From contig NZ_SMSG01000005.1 in NCBI RefSeq assembly GCF_004382795.1, positions 333,681-397,680 on the forward strand: a stretch of DNA of 64,000 bases, written 5' to 3'. Position 1 is the stretch's first letter, and each line of letters opens with the position of its first letter. Below are positions 1 to 8,182 of this stretch, piece after piece. The DNA is from Cumulibacter soli (GTDB lineage: Bacteria; Actinomycetota; Actinomycetes; Mycobacteriales; Antricoccaceae). Made by a program: the position numbers and the translations under genes. The notes beneath the pieces are model-generated. The model worked only from the letters and a program-made list of their open reading frames with translations. It made no database searches and had not been told where the DNA came from.

Positions 1-623
1 CTGAGGGGACTGAACTTCTGGTTCCTGAGGGGACTGAGCCTGGTGATTACACGGTGGTGGGTACCGATGAGAACGGTGCAGAAGCGACTACCGGCATCAT
101 CAAGGTTTATGCTCCCGCGCTCGAAGTAGAAACGCCGGTCGAGGTCGGTCAGTGTGCTGCTACGACTGGTTCGGGGTGGCTGCCTAATAGCGAGGTCACG
201 TTGCAGTTGACTGATGCTGAGGGCAACCCGGTTGGTGATCCGGTGGTGGTGACGACGGATGCTGAGGGCAATTTGCCGGCAGATACGTGTGTCACGGTTC
301 CTGAGGGGACTGAACCTGGTGATTATGCCGTGGTCGGTACCGATGAGAATGGTGCTGAAGTCAGCACGCCGGTCACCGTTGGTGCTGGTTCGGGCGGCTC
401 CGGCGGCTCGGGTGACGATGGCTCCGCGTCCGGTATCGGCGGCGGTAACGGTTCGGGATCGGGTAACCCGATCGACGATCCCTGGAATTCGAACGGGGAC
501 CTTGCCCACACGGGTGTCGATGTTCCGTCGTTGCTGTCTCTGGCATTGCTCTTGATCGTTGCGGGTGGGCTTACGTTCGCCTTCGACGGTCGCCGGCGGA
601 AGCGAGGTGGGGCTCACTTGTAG
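1..623 (+). CDS. Repeat-containing surface protein, C-terminal part, LAxTG sortase signal (5' end outside window)
   Basis: The open frame runs in from the left edge (first full codon at 3) and stops at 623. It contains a modular repeat of about 92 residues: the segment starting VPEGTEPGDY recurs 276 bp later. Each module is rich in Thr, Val, Asp and Gly, which suggests a beta-sandwich stalk. A Gly/Ser linker follows, then LAHTG, a hydrophobic stretch (about SLLSLALLLIVAGG) and a basic tail. This is the three-part sorting signal of cell-wall anchored proteins; LAxTG is the form used by class E sortases of high-GC Gram-positives. The protein is therefore likely exported and covalently attached to peptidoglycan. 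The function of the missing N-terminus is unknown. No sortase gene lies in the window. Confidence 0.85.
   Translation, partial: EGTELLVPEGTEPGDYTVVGTDENGAEATTGIIKVYAPALEVETPVEVGQCAATTGSGWLPNSEVTLQLTDAEGNPVGDPVVVTTDAEGNLPADTCVTVPEGTEPGDYAVVGTDENGAEVSTPVTVGAGSGGSGGSGDDGSASGIGGGNGSGSGNPIDDPWNSNGDLAHTGVDVPSLLSLALLLIVAGGLTFAFDGRRRKRGGAHL
21..400 (+). repeat. 276-bp tandem module in the surface protein gene
   Basis: The stretch from 21 is repeated nearly exactly from 297 (period 276 bp, 92 codons). Immediately upstream there is also a short internal duplication of the PEGTE-coding sequence (3-14 and 27-38). The array probably continues to the left of the window. Near-identical DNA copies favour unequal recombination and copy-number change. 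Confidence 0.7.
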
Positions 624-642
624 CTAGCGGTTACAAGTAAGG

Positions 643-678
643 GGCGGTGGTGGCCTGACGTATCAGGCCACCACCGCC
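643..678 (+). terminator. Rho-independent-type hairpin, perfect 16-bp stem
   Basis: Bases 643-658 are perfectly complementary to 663-678 with a 4-base loop (659-662). The hairpin lies 19 bases after the stop of the surface protein gene. There is no T-run after it, as is common for actinobacterial terminators. It ends just before the next lipoprotein gene. Confidence 0.75.
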
Positions 679-707
679 GCACCATTCTCGTCGATATGTT
701 GGGATTC

Positions 708-2033
708 ATGTCTTTTCGTGCCGCCCGTACTAGCGTTGCTGCAGTCATCATCACGACGGCGTCTCTGCTCGCTGGCTGTGAGGAGCCGGCACAGGAGCCG
801 GCACCAGACTCCTCCGGTAGCTTCGACTGCGATGAGGGCGCACCAATCAGCCAGCAGTTCGATTCAGGATCAGCGTGGGCGATGTGCTGGAGCGTGCACG
901 AAGACTTTGGGCTCGTGCTCTCGGACATCACGTTCACGCCTGCCGGAGGCGAGGCCATCCCCGTCATTGCCTCCCTGTCCATCGCGCAGCTTGAAGTCCC
1001 TTATGACCACGGTGAAACTACTACCGAGGACATCACTGAGGCTGGGTTCGGCGGCGGCCACATGCTGACGCTTACCGACACCCATTGTGTCGGCGAGGTC
1101 CTTGCAGCCGAGATCCCCTACGTCGGGGAGGGGGAAGTCGGCGCTAGTCCTGTCCGGGATGTGCTCTGCTCGGATGTGGTCGACGCAGGTGTCGCATACA
1201 CCTCGAATGACACGGGGCAGACTCAGGCTGCTCGTCGCAGCGAATGGCAACTCTCGACCCTCTCGCGGGTTAGTTGGTACGAGTACATCTCGCTATACAC
1301 CTTCGGTGACGATGGATCTATCCGCCCGTCGCTCGGTGCTACCGGCAACCTATCGCCGGTGGACTACACGGACAGCGATCATGGCTGGCCGGTGGGAGAG
1401 GGCGATGACGACCACGCTGCCAGCCATTCGCACAACGCTGTCTGGCGCATTCATTGGAGCCTCGGCGGCGGCGATCTCGCTGTACAGCAGTATGACGCTT
1501 CGCCAACCGGTGTATACGGGCCCAAGTCGGAGGTGGTTGACGGGTCCCTCGCTGATCTCGATCATCCGACAACAGCCGAGTGGGTCGACCGGCGGTGGTG
1601 GCGAGTATTGGCCCCTGAGATCCTGAACGCCGACGGCCACCCGATCTCCTATCAGATCGATCTCGAGTACACCGATACCTTCACTTTTACCTCTGACGCG
1701 CACACACACGGCAGCGACGCGGGGTACGACGTTGCGTTCACCAACGCCAGCACGTGTGAACTGTTCGCGACGAGTAACCCGGGAGACTGCGGCGATAGCG
1801 TACTTGACTACGTAGCGGATTCGAGTACGGAGCAACTTTCTGATGTGGTCTCTTGGGTCGCGGTTGGGTTCCACCACGTCGCCCGCGATGAGGATCAGGG
1901 CCCCATGGACTCGCACTGGCAGGGGTTCACTTTGTTGCCTCGAGACCTCACTGCACAGCGCATCAATCCGCCAGAGGGGTACGCCGATCTCAACGGTGAA
2001 CCGGGCGAGGCGTGGCAACTGCCAGGGTCTTAA
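708..2033 (+). CDS. Lipoprotein with copper amine oxidase-like catalytic domain
   Basis: Predicted 441-residue lipoprotein with a basic N-region and a lipobox LLAG-C24. The rest resembles the catalytic domain of copper amine oxidases. The LVLSDITF/VPYDHG region, the LTLTDTHCVGE region, Y-E-Y followed by FGDDGSIRP, an H-S-H pair, and GFHHVARDED near the C-terminus occur in family order. By this alignment Y191 is the residue that would become TPQ, D108 the catalytic base, and H240, H242 and H390 (or H389) the copper ligands. The usual Asn before the TPQ tyrosine is Trp here. The N-terminal domains of true amine oxidases are missing (about 650 residues expected). It could be an active small oxidase, a copper binder or a degenerate relative. 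An in-frame ATG at 696 is an alternative start. Confidence 0.6.
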   Translation: MSFRAARTSVAAVIITTASLLAGCEEPAQEPAPDSSGSFDCDEGAPISQQFDSGSAWAMCWSVHEDFGLVLSDITFTPAGGEAIPVIASLSIAQLEVPYDHGETTTEDITEAGFGGGHMLTLTDTHCVGEVLAAEIPYVGEGEVGASPVRDVLCSDVVDAGVAYTSNDTGQTQAARRSEWQLSTLSRVSWYEYISLYTFGDDGSIRPSLGATGNLSPVDYTDSDHGWPVGEGDDDHAASHSHNAVWRIHWSLGGGDLAVQQYDASPTGVYGPKSEVVDGSLADLDHPTTAEWVDRRWWRVLAPEILNADGHPISYQIDLEYTDTFTFTSDAHTHGSDAGYDVAFTNASTCELFATSNPGDCGDSVLDYVADSSTEQLSDVVSWVAVGFHHVARDEDQGPMDSHWQGFTLLPRDLTAQRINPPEGYADLNGEPGEAWQLPGS

Positions 2034-2059
2034 TCAATCGACGGCGGGCCGTCTCGCGG

Positions 2060-3268
2060 TCAGGTGCGATCGCATTCGGAAGCGTAATCGACCAGCGCCG
2101 CCCATCCCTCGGGGCTGAGCGCATATGACGAGACGGTGTCGTTCGTCAGGGACCGCCACGCTGACGGGCGGGCAATGAGCGTCGCTGTGATCGCCGCGAG
2201 CAGCGCCGCCGAACGCCATTCCCCACCGCGTACTGGCGTGAGTTCCTCGCGACTGCCGCGATACGGGCCGCGACGCAGCACCCCATTGACGGCTTCGGCC
2301 GCGATACGGCGCCGTGAGGAACCCGAGTCTGCCGCTCCAGTGAGCGCGAGCAGGAGTTGATGAGTACGGACCTCGGGTATCGAGGCGGGCTGCGGAGCCG
2401 CCTGATCGAACGCTGCGGCCATCAGTGCACCGAGTAGGTCTACTCCGCTGGCTGCAGCATTGGCCGGTTCGACCAGTCGCGGATTCACGTCTATCACCAG
2501 CGGCCCGTCGGAGGTGAGAATCAGGTCGGCGCAGAGCGCACCGTGCCACCGCAACTCGCTACCTATACGGTGCAGCGGCGCAAGGACGTCGTCGCGCGCG
2601 AGACTTCGTTTACGGCTCGCCCCGCCGCCGGATCCCTCCGCGAGACGCTCGTTGGCATGTGCCGCCACTAGTTCGCCGTGGCGCCACACCGACTGCGCCA
2701 TCACCAACTGCCCTGCTGTGGGCTGCTGCATCACCAGTTCTTCGCCGCTGGCGATGCTCGGCAGTTCGGCGCGATTTCTGGCCAGCACCACACCGGTTGA
2801 TCCCGTGGCCACCGGCTGTTTGGCGTAGATCGGGAATCTGTCCCAGGTCTGGATTCCCTCCGCGGTGACGATATGAGTCGCGGGAGTGTCGACGCCGAAC
2901 TCGGCAAGTGTTGCGGCCGCCGAGACCTTGTCCTGCAACTTGCGAAGCGCCGCGAAGGGTGGGACGACTGTACGCACGCCCGAGTCCTCGACGAGGTCGG
3001 CGCACGCGCTCAACGCGGCCGCCTGTTCCTGTGTCGGTAGCAGCACGTCGTACTCGCCATCCTGTGCGATCCTCAGCGCTTCCTGCACCCACGTGATGGG
3101 ATCGCGGCCATACGGCGTAATCCGGTACCGAGTCCCGATCGCGCGGGTCATCGCTGCCAGTCCGAATCCCGTGCCGCCGAGGGTGTCGACTCGATGACCG
3201 CCGGCGTGCAGCAAACCCGCGGTTTGCCGAGACGCCAGGCTAGACCCGTCAGTGAGAAGTATCTTCAT
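2060..3268 (-). CDS. ATP-grasp domain protein (carboxylate-amine ligase-like)
   Basis: 402 residues. The N-terminus (MKILLTDGSS) is a Rossmann-like pre-ATP-grasp domain. The middle carries ATP-grasp features: KLQDKVSAAATLAEFGVDTP, FPIYAKQP with the nucleotide-binding Lys, a Gly-rich loop ATGSTG, and near residue 270 LVIDVNPRLVEPANAA with the Mg-binding Asp/Asn. The family joins a carboxylate to an amine or thiol through an acyl-phosphate. The substrate cannot be told and no partner biosynthetic genes are adjacent. The start lies only 47 bp from the divergent TetR gene, which probably controls it. There is no Shine-Dalgarno, and a -10-like element sits 6 bases upstream of the ATG, so the mRNA may be leaderless. 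Confidence 0.75.
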   Translation of the reverse strand: MKILLTDGSSLASRQTAGLLHAGGHRVDTLGGTGFGLAAMTRAIGTRYRITPYGRDPITWVQEALRIAQDGEYDVLLPTQEQAAALSACADLVEDSGVRTVVPPFAALRKLQDKVSAAATLAEFGVDTPATHIVTAEGIQTWDRFPIYAKQPVATGSTGVVLARNRAELPSIASGEELVMQQPTAGQLVMAQSVWRHGELVAAHANERLAEGSGGGASRKRSLARDDVLAPLHRIGSELRWHGALCADLILTSDGPLVIDVNPRLVEPANAAASGVDLLGALMAAAFDQAAPQPASIPEVRTHQLLLALTGAADSGSSRRRIAAEAVNGVLRRGPYRGSREELTPVRGGEWRSAALLAAITATLIARPSAWRSLTNDTVSSYALSPEGWAALVDYASECDRT

Positions 3269-3274
3269 CGAGTT

Positions 3275-3280
3275 AGTATA
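3275..3280 (-). promoter_or_regulatory. Candidate -10 box for a leaderless ATP-grasp transcript
   Basis: On the minus strand this reads TATACT, 6 bases before the ATG at 3268, which would place the transcription start at the start codon. The AT-rich 47-bp gap between the divergent genes (including the palindrome GTATATAC at 3276-3283) is also the only place a TetR operator could sit. No strong -35 was seen. Confidence 0.4.
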
Positions 3281-3315
3281 TACAGTAAACTTACGATCTT
3301 GACAGGAGAACTTCA

Positions 3316-3867
3316 GTGGCCAGACCAGCGCTCATTGATCGCAGCGCGATTCTCGATGCCGCACTTGGGGTGGCCGACGAGAAGGGGATCGATGCGGTGA
3401 CGATGGGGGCGGTCGCCAGCCGGTTGGGGGTGTCCGCGATGGCTCTGTATCGGCACGTAGGCACTAAATCGGAGTTGCTTGACGGTCTCGTCGAACGATT
3501 GCTCGATGAGATCCCTGGCCAGAAGGGGAAGCTCGCCCCGTCCGCCCAGCTAGCGGCGTACGCCGACGGTGTGCGGACGCTGGCGCGCCGCCATCCGGGC
3601 GCGTTCGTGCTGCTGCTGGCGCGACCTGCGCGGACGGATGGCGCGCGGCGGCGCCGGGACGAGTTGGTCGATCTGTTGCACCGAATGGGCGTGCCCCGAT
3701 CACGCGCGAGACGCCTTGAGCGGCTAATCAGCACGATGGTCCTTGGCTACGCGGCGAGCGAGGTGATCGGTCGATTCGACGCCCACTCACAACATGTGCG
3801 AGACGGGGATTGGCGCGCGTTAGGGGACGCCGTAGATCAGATGATTGACGCTGCGATCTCGCGATGA
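3316..3867 (+). CDS. TetR family transcriptional regulator
   Basis: 183 residues, GTG start, with AGGAGA (3304-3309) as ribosome binding site. The N-terminal 50 residues form a TetR helix-turn-helix: ILDAALGVADEKGIDAVTM, then VASRLGVSAMALYRHVGTKSELL. The C-terminal part resembles the TetR_C class of Tet repressor relatives. It is divergent from the ATP-grasp gene and probably represses it and itself through the short shared promoter. The ligand is unknown. Confidence 0.85.
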   Translation: MARPALIDRSAILDAALGVADEKGIDAVTMGAVASRLGVSAMALYRHVGTKSELLDGLVERLLDEIPGQKGKLAPSAQLAAYADGVRTLARRHPGAFVLLLARPARTDGARRRRDELVDLLHRMGVPRSRARRLERLISTMVLGYAASEVIGRFDAHSQHVRDGDWRALGDAVDQMIDAAISR

Positions 3868-3997
3868 CCACGGGCCTCATGGCGTCGGCAACCGAGCGAG
3901 GGCGTTCAGAGCCGATTCATAGCATCGCCACAGGTTGCGCAAGGGTTCGCCGCCCATGCTTTCGGTATCGATCCAACCGACTGCTTGGAGGACCAAT

Positions 3998-5032
3998 ATG
4001 GCGCGCATTCCCGAGGCCACCTACACACCTGAAGGACCCACCTACGAAGGGCGCCTGCTTGATCGTTCCGATGAGGAAGTGGTCGATCAAGGTGCTCGAT
4101 TCGATATTCAGACCGTGATCACTCGGCGCGGCGTCATCGGTGTCTTCGGCGCTGCTGTTGGCGCGGCCGTCCTATCTGCCTGCACCCCGTCGGACTCCAC
4201 AAGCCGCTCAGCGTCCGGTGGCACATCATCTACCGCGTCGACCTCCGCCGGATCGTCGTCCACCGGGACCTCGGCTGCCGAATCAACGGCGGCGAGCGGA
4301 GGCCTTCCCTCGGGTGAGATCCCGGAAGAGACTGCCGGGCCATACCCGGGCGATGGGTCGAACGGGCCCGATGTGCTCGAGCAGAGCGGAATCGTCCGCT
4401 CAGACATTCGCTCCAGCATCGGTGGCGGTGCGACTGCGGATGGAGTCGGGCTGCAGTTGACCTTGACGGTGCTCAATATGGCCAACGACGACGTTCCATT
4501 CGAGGGCGCCGCGGTCTATGCCTGGCATTGCGATGCGCAGGGGCGCTACTCGATGTACTCCGAGGGGGTCGAGGACGACACGTATCTGCGCGGCGTTCAG
4601 GTCGCGGATGCGGACGGCAACGTGTCGTTCGCATCGATCTTCCCCGGCTGCTATGCCGGCCGCTGGCCGCACATCCATTTCGAGGTATATCCAGATGTCG
4701 ACTCGATCGATGACCCGCAGAACGCTATCGCAACGTCTCAGATCGCGCTCCCGAAAGATAGCTGCGAGGCGGTCTATGCGACCGCGGAGTACGACGGATC
4801 CGCGGACAATCTCTCGCAGGTCAGCTTGGACTCCGACGGCATTTTCGCCTCGGACGGCGGCGAGTTGCAACTCGCGACCGTTAGCGGCGATACGTCCAAC
4901 GGCTACCAGGCCACGCTCACGGTCCGCGTCGACACGAGCACGGAACCCGGTAACGCAGATATGGGTGGCGCTCCGGACGGCGGCACAGGGGCCGGGCCGG
5001 GTGGACAAGGCGCCGGCAGTACACCGAACTAG
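3998..5032 (+). CDS. Tat-exported lipoprotein of the intradiol ring-cleavage dioxygenase family
   Basis: 344 residues from the ATG at 3998, chosen because GGAGG lies at 3987-3991. After an unusually long 41-residue cytoplasmic lead comes a twin-arginine signal (TRRGVIG, R43-R44) and a lipobox LSA-C62, then a Ser/Thr-rich linker to about residue 105. The catalytic domain has ETAGPYP, VYAWHCDAQGRYS and FPGCYAGRWPHIHFEVY. The expected non-haem Fe(III) ligands are Y184, Y219, H225 and H227, all present. Family members split catechol-type rings between the hydroxyls; exported members have few known substrates. tatA, tatC and tatB follow directly, so this looks like a Tat substrate encoded with its exporter. 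Confidence 0.85.
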   Translation: MARIPEATYTPEGPTYEGRLLDRSDEEVVDQGARFDIQTVITRRGVIGVFGAAVGAAVLSACTPSDSTSRSASGGTSSTASTSAGSSSTGTSAAESTAASGGLPSGEIPEETAGPYPGDGSNGPDVLEQSGIVRSDIRSSIGGGATADGVGLQLTLTVLNMANDDVPFEGAAVYAWHCDAQGRYSMYSEGVEDDTYLRGVQVADADGNVSFASIFPGCYAGRWPHIHFEVYPDVDSIDDPQNAIATSQIALPKDSCEAVYATAEYDGSADNLSQVSLDSDGIFASDGGELQLATVSGDTSNGYQATLTVRVDTSTEPGNADMGGAPDGGTGAGPGGQGAGSTPN

Positions 5033-5089
5033 CCGCGGCTCCACGAACGCCAACTCACCAACTAGATCATCTATATACAAAGGAAAAAC

Positions 5090-5368
5090 ATGTTCTCAAA
5101 CCTTACTGGCTGGCATGCAATCATCATTCTGGCCGTCGTCGTGCTGCTTTTCGGGGCTGCCAAACTACCGGCGCTGGCCAAGAGTGTCGGCCAGTCCATG
5201 CGCATCTTGCGCAGCGAGGTCGAGCATTCGACTGAGCCGACGACAGCGGCCCCGAGTGTCGCAGCACCGTCGACAAGAGTGGCCAGCGATGAGTCGGCTA
5301 ACGCATCGTCCAGTGCTGGTGTCGTCAGCGTGAATGCGGCTCCGATTCGCGAAGCGGCTCAGGCATGA
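5090..5368 (+). CDS. tatA: Twin-arginine translocase subunit TatA
   Basis: 92 residues. One N-terminal membrane helix (about residues 7-24), then FGAAKLPALAKSVGQSMRILRSEV, the FG-x-x-KLP hinge and amphipathic helix typical of TatA. An acidic, Ser/Ala-rich tail follows. TatA oligomers form the passage for folded proteins bearing RR signal peptides. The start follows AAAGGAAAAAC. The stop overlaps the tatC start by 4 bases (5365-5368), indicating translational coupling. Confidence 0.93.
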   Translation: MFSNLTGWHAIIILAVVVLLFGAAKLPALAKSVGQSMRILRSEVEHSTEPTTAAPSVAAPSTRVASDESANASSSAGVVSVNAAPIREAAQA

Positions 5369-6162
5369 GCTCCGCGGCCGCGCGTACGGCGATGCCCTGG
5401 GGCGAGCACCTGAGTGAGGCGCGGCGCCGGGCGGTGCGTGCGGCCGCGGCCTTACTTGCTTCGGTGGTGATTGGATACGTCCTCTCGGATGCTGTCATGA
5501 CGCTACTGCGTGAGCCAATCGTGCAGATCGCCGAATCTCGACAAGCCACGTTGAACTACGACACCGTGACCGGCGCATTCAACCTACGAATGCGGATCGC
5601 CCTGTTCTCCGGGTTATTCATCGCCAGCCCGATCCTGATGTACGAGCTGTTCGCGTTCCTGGCGCCGGGTCTGCAGCGCCGCGAACGTCGATACCTTGTC
5701 GGATTCGTAGCAACGGCGGTGCCGTTGTTTCTCGCCGGCGGGCTGGTTGGTCTGAGACTGTTCCCGAACATGGTTGAACTGCTGGTCGGGTTCGCCTCCA
5801 GCGAGGACAGCACCATCCTGCAGGCCTCCGAGTACTTCGACTTCGCGATGCGGATCGCTGTGATGTCGGCGATTGCGTTCGTGCTCCCGGTGCTACTGGT
5901 GATGCTGAACTTCGTCGGCGTCCTAACCGGCGCCGCGATGGTGCGGGCGTGGCGACCTGCGCTGATCGCAATCCTGGTGTTCAGCGCCCTGGCGACCCCG
6001 TCGGCCGATGTGGTGTCGATGGTGCTCATTGCCGGATGCCTTTGCGTACTCACCGCCGCAGCCGCGGTAGTCGGCGTGCTGCATGACCGGGCGTTGGAAC
6101 GACGCGTAGCAGTCGCGCCAGATCCCGACCCTGCTGATATCCGGATTCCAGAGTTTGTCTGA
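5365..6162 (+). CDS. tatC: Sec-independent translocase TatC
   Basis: 265 residues with the TatC opening MPWGEHLSEARRRAVRAAAAL and six predicted membrane helices. Conserved SPILMYELFAFLAPGLQRRERRY and FAMRIAVMSAIAFVLPVLLVML blocks are visible. TatC recognises the twin-arginine signal. It is coupled to tatA (ATGA overlap) and is followed 13 bases later by tatB. The neighbouring dioxygenase-like lipoprotein is the obvious client. Confidence 0.93.
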   Translation: MSSAAARTAMPWGEHLSEARRRAVRAAAALLASVVIGYVLSDAVMTLLREPIVQIAESRQATLNYDTVTGAFNLRMRIALFSGLFIASPILMYELFAFLAPGLQRRERRYLVGFVATAVPLFLAGGLVGLRLFPNMVELLVGFASSEDSTILQASEYFDFAMRIAVMSAIAFVLPVLLVMLNFVGVLTGAAMVRAWRPALIAILVFSALATPSADVVSMVLIAGCLCVLTAAAAVVGVLHDRALERRVAVAPDPDPADIRIPEFV

Positions 6163-6175
6163 ATAGGAGAGACCG

Positions 6176-6808
6176 ATGCTCGGACTGAGCGTGGAAAAGA
6201 TTGTGGTGATCGTTCTCGTCGCCGCGGTCGTGGTAGGCCCCCAGCGGTTGCCTAGATATGTCGAGAAACTGGTCGGATTCGTCAACGGGGCACGCCACCT
6301 AGCGAACGGCGCCCGGGTGCGCGCGGAATCTGCAACCGGAGTGCCTTTCGATGCAACTCGCTGGAACCTCACCCAGTATGACCCGCGGCGGATCATTCGT
6401 GGTGCGCTTGATGAGTCCGACGCCGGTGATCTCGCGCCCATGCAAGCCACAACGGCTGCGGCGTACGACGACGCGGAGAACCCTGGCGCTGGTCGGCGTC
6501 TCATGCCGCCCGAACACGTGATCGCGGGTGCGGCGGACGGCGCCGTGCTGCGCGGGGCGCAGGCAGATCCGTCGGTCGGCGCGTCAGAGGCACAGGCGGT
6601 GTCGCAGCCGGCTGGATACATCATCGCCGGATCGTCGGGTCATCCGCGGCGAATACCGCTCAGCGTGTCACTCAGTTCGGTTGATGGGCAGGGTGACGGT
6701 GAACTGCGTGCCGCCTCCATCGCTAGCGACGCTCACCTGTCCGCCATGAGCGCGCACGATCGCTTCGACGATCGCGGTGCCGAGGCCAGTGCCGCCGTCG
6801 GCACGTGA
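6176..6808 (+). CDS. tatB: Twin-arginine translocase subunit TatB
   Basis: 210 residues. N-terminal helix MLGLSVEKIVVIVLVAAVVVG, then the hinge GPQRLPRYVEKLV and an amphipathic helix, as in TatB. A YDPRRIIRGAL segment matches the conserved region after the helix in actinobacterial TatB. It partners TatC in signal-peptide recognition. GGAGA lies just before the ATG. The last 47 codons (6668-6808) run antisense through the 3' end of the convergent histidine kinase gene, so the true C-terminus may be artefactual or a genuine overlap. Confidence 0.82.
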   Translation: MLGLSVEKIVVIVLVAAVVVGPQRLPRYVEKLVGFVNGARHLANGARVRAESATGVPFDATRWNLTQYDPRRIIRGALDESDAGDLAPMQATTAAAYDDAENPGAGRRLMPPEHVIAGAADGAVLRGAQADPSVGASEAQAVSQPAGYIIAGSSGHPRRIPLSVSLSSVDGQGDGELRAASIASDAHLSAMSAHDRFDDRGAEASAAVGT

Positions 6809-8182
6809 CCGCGCCGAATCGCCGCGAGAGAATCGATCGAAGATATGGGGCAGCAGTTCATGCGAAATACCCGGGCCATCGTCTGCGACCCGGAGCACGG
6901 CGTGCCTGCCATCGGCGGAAGTGAACAGCCGCGTGCTGATGGTCGTGCCGACCGGCGTATGCGTTCCCGCGTTCGCGAGCAAGTTCACCAGCACCTGGCG
7001 GATCCGATCCGGATCGCCAGTCACCTCAAGGTCAGCCGCGTCATCGGAAAGTTCGAGGATCCACGTGTGGTCGGTCGCGGTGATCCGGGCATCGGCGCAG
7101 GCCTCGACAACCAGACCGGCGAGCTGGATGGATTCGGTCCGCAGCGGTACGCCGGAATCCAGGCGGGCCAGGAGCAGGAGGTCATCCACGAGAGCGGTCA
7201 TCCGTACCGACTCGGAGCGGATCCGCTGCACCGAGTGGCTGATTTCCTGAGGGAGGTCAGCGTCTGCGCGGGCAACGAGGTCCGCGTAACCGCGGATGGT
7301 GGTCAGCGGCGTGCGCAGTTCGTGGCTGGCATCGGCGATGAACTGACGCAGACGCTGTTCGCTCTGTTCTCGGATCCGCAGCGATTCTTCGACGTGTTCC
7401 AGGAGGGTGTTCAGGGCTCCGCCCACCTGACCAACTTCCGTGTGTCCGTCGGAATCCGCGGCCGTCACACGTTGCGGAATCACGACGACACCGGAGGTCA
7501 GCGGCGTGTGGGTGACCTTGGCGGCCACACCGGCGACGCGCCGCAGTGGTCGCAGCCCGAGGCTGATGAGCGCGATGGCTACCAGGAGCGCGATGATCAC
7601 CGCGATCACGGCGACGATGACGAAGGTGATGATGGCGTCCCGCACGGTCTGGGTGACCTCATCGAGCGAGTGCGCGGAAATGACAGTGGCTGGCTTGCCC
7701 ATCACCTCGACGGAATCGGCTGCGACTCGATACTCTCCGGCGGCGCCGAGGTCGACGTCCTCGGGTTGATCGGCGGTGCCGGCCGACGCCGTGAGCGCGG
7801 CGATCTCGTCGTCGCTGAGCGCGCGGTCCGTTCCGTCATGCTCAGTCAGTTGAGCGAGCAGTGGAACGTCGTTCACAATCACGAGCGAGATCGAGCCGGG
7901 CTGTGGACCCGGACCGAGGGTGGGCCCTTGGTTCTCGGGTGGTTCCGGCTGGGCGTCGTTCAAGCTTCGTGCCGACGCATCGAGCGCGACGCGCACCTGT
8001 CCGTCCAACCGATCGAGCAGGCTTCGCTGTTGGATTCCCACGCTGACGCCGCCAATAATCGCGACCGCGATGACGATCAAACCGGCGGTCAGCGCGGTGA
8101 GTTGCCACTTCAGTGGCCAGCGGCGGCGGGACGAGGCGGCGATCTGGGCGGCCGAGGTTGCTGGTGCGGGGTCCTTAGTCAT
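6668..8182 (-). CDS. Sensor histidine kinase (OmpR-type partner)
   Basis: 504 residues. Two membrane helices (about 27-50 and 186-210) flank an extracytoplasmic sensor domain, followed by HAMP, HisKA with FIADASHELRTPLTTIRGYA (phospho-His in SHELRTP), and HATPase_c with N-box NLLANAGTHTP, DDGPGI and TGLGTAIVEAI. The usual GLGLAIV box has Thr for Leu. The gene overlaps the upstream response regulator by 8 bases (8175-8182) and forms one operon with it and the ankyrin lipoprotein. The architecture resembles TcrY/MprB-type kinases. The signal is unknown. Confidence 0.93.
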   Translation of the reverse strand: MTKDPAPATSAAQIAASSRRRWPLKWQLTALTAGLIVIAVAIIGGVSVGIQQRSLLDRLDGQVRVALDASARSLNDAQPEPPENQGPTLGPGPQPGSISLVIVNDVPLLAQLTEHDGTDRALSDDEIAALTASAGTADQPEDVDLGAAGEYRVAADSVEVMGKPATVISAHSLDEVTQTVRDAIITFVIVAVIAVIIALLVAIALISLGLRPLRRVAGVAAKVTHTPLTSGVVVIPQRVTAADSDGHTEVGQVGGALNTLLEHVEESLRIREQSEQRLRQFIADASHELRTPLTTIRGYADLVARADADLPQEISHSVQRIRSESVRMTALVDDLLLLARLDSGVPLRTESIQLAGLVVEACADARITATDHTWILELSDDAADLEVTGDPDRIRQVLVNLLANAGTHTPVGTTISTRLFTSADGRHAVLRVADDGPGISHELLPHIFDRFSRGDSARSRADGGTGLGTAIVEAIVRAHGGQVSVASDGGGTQFTVTLPINRTE

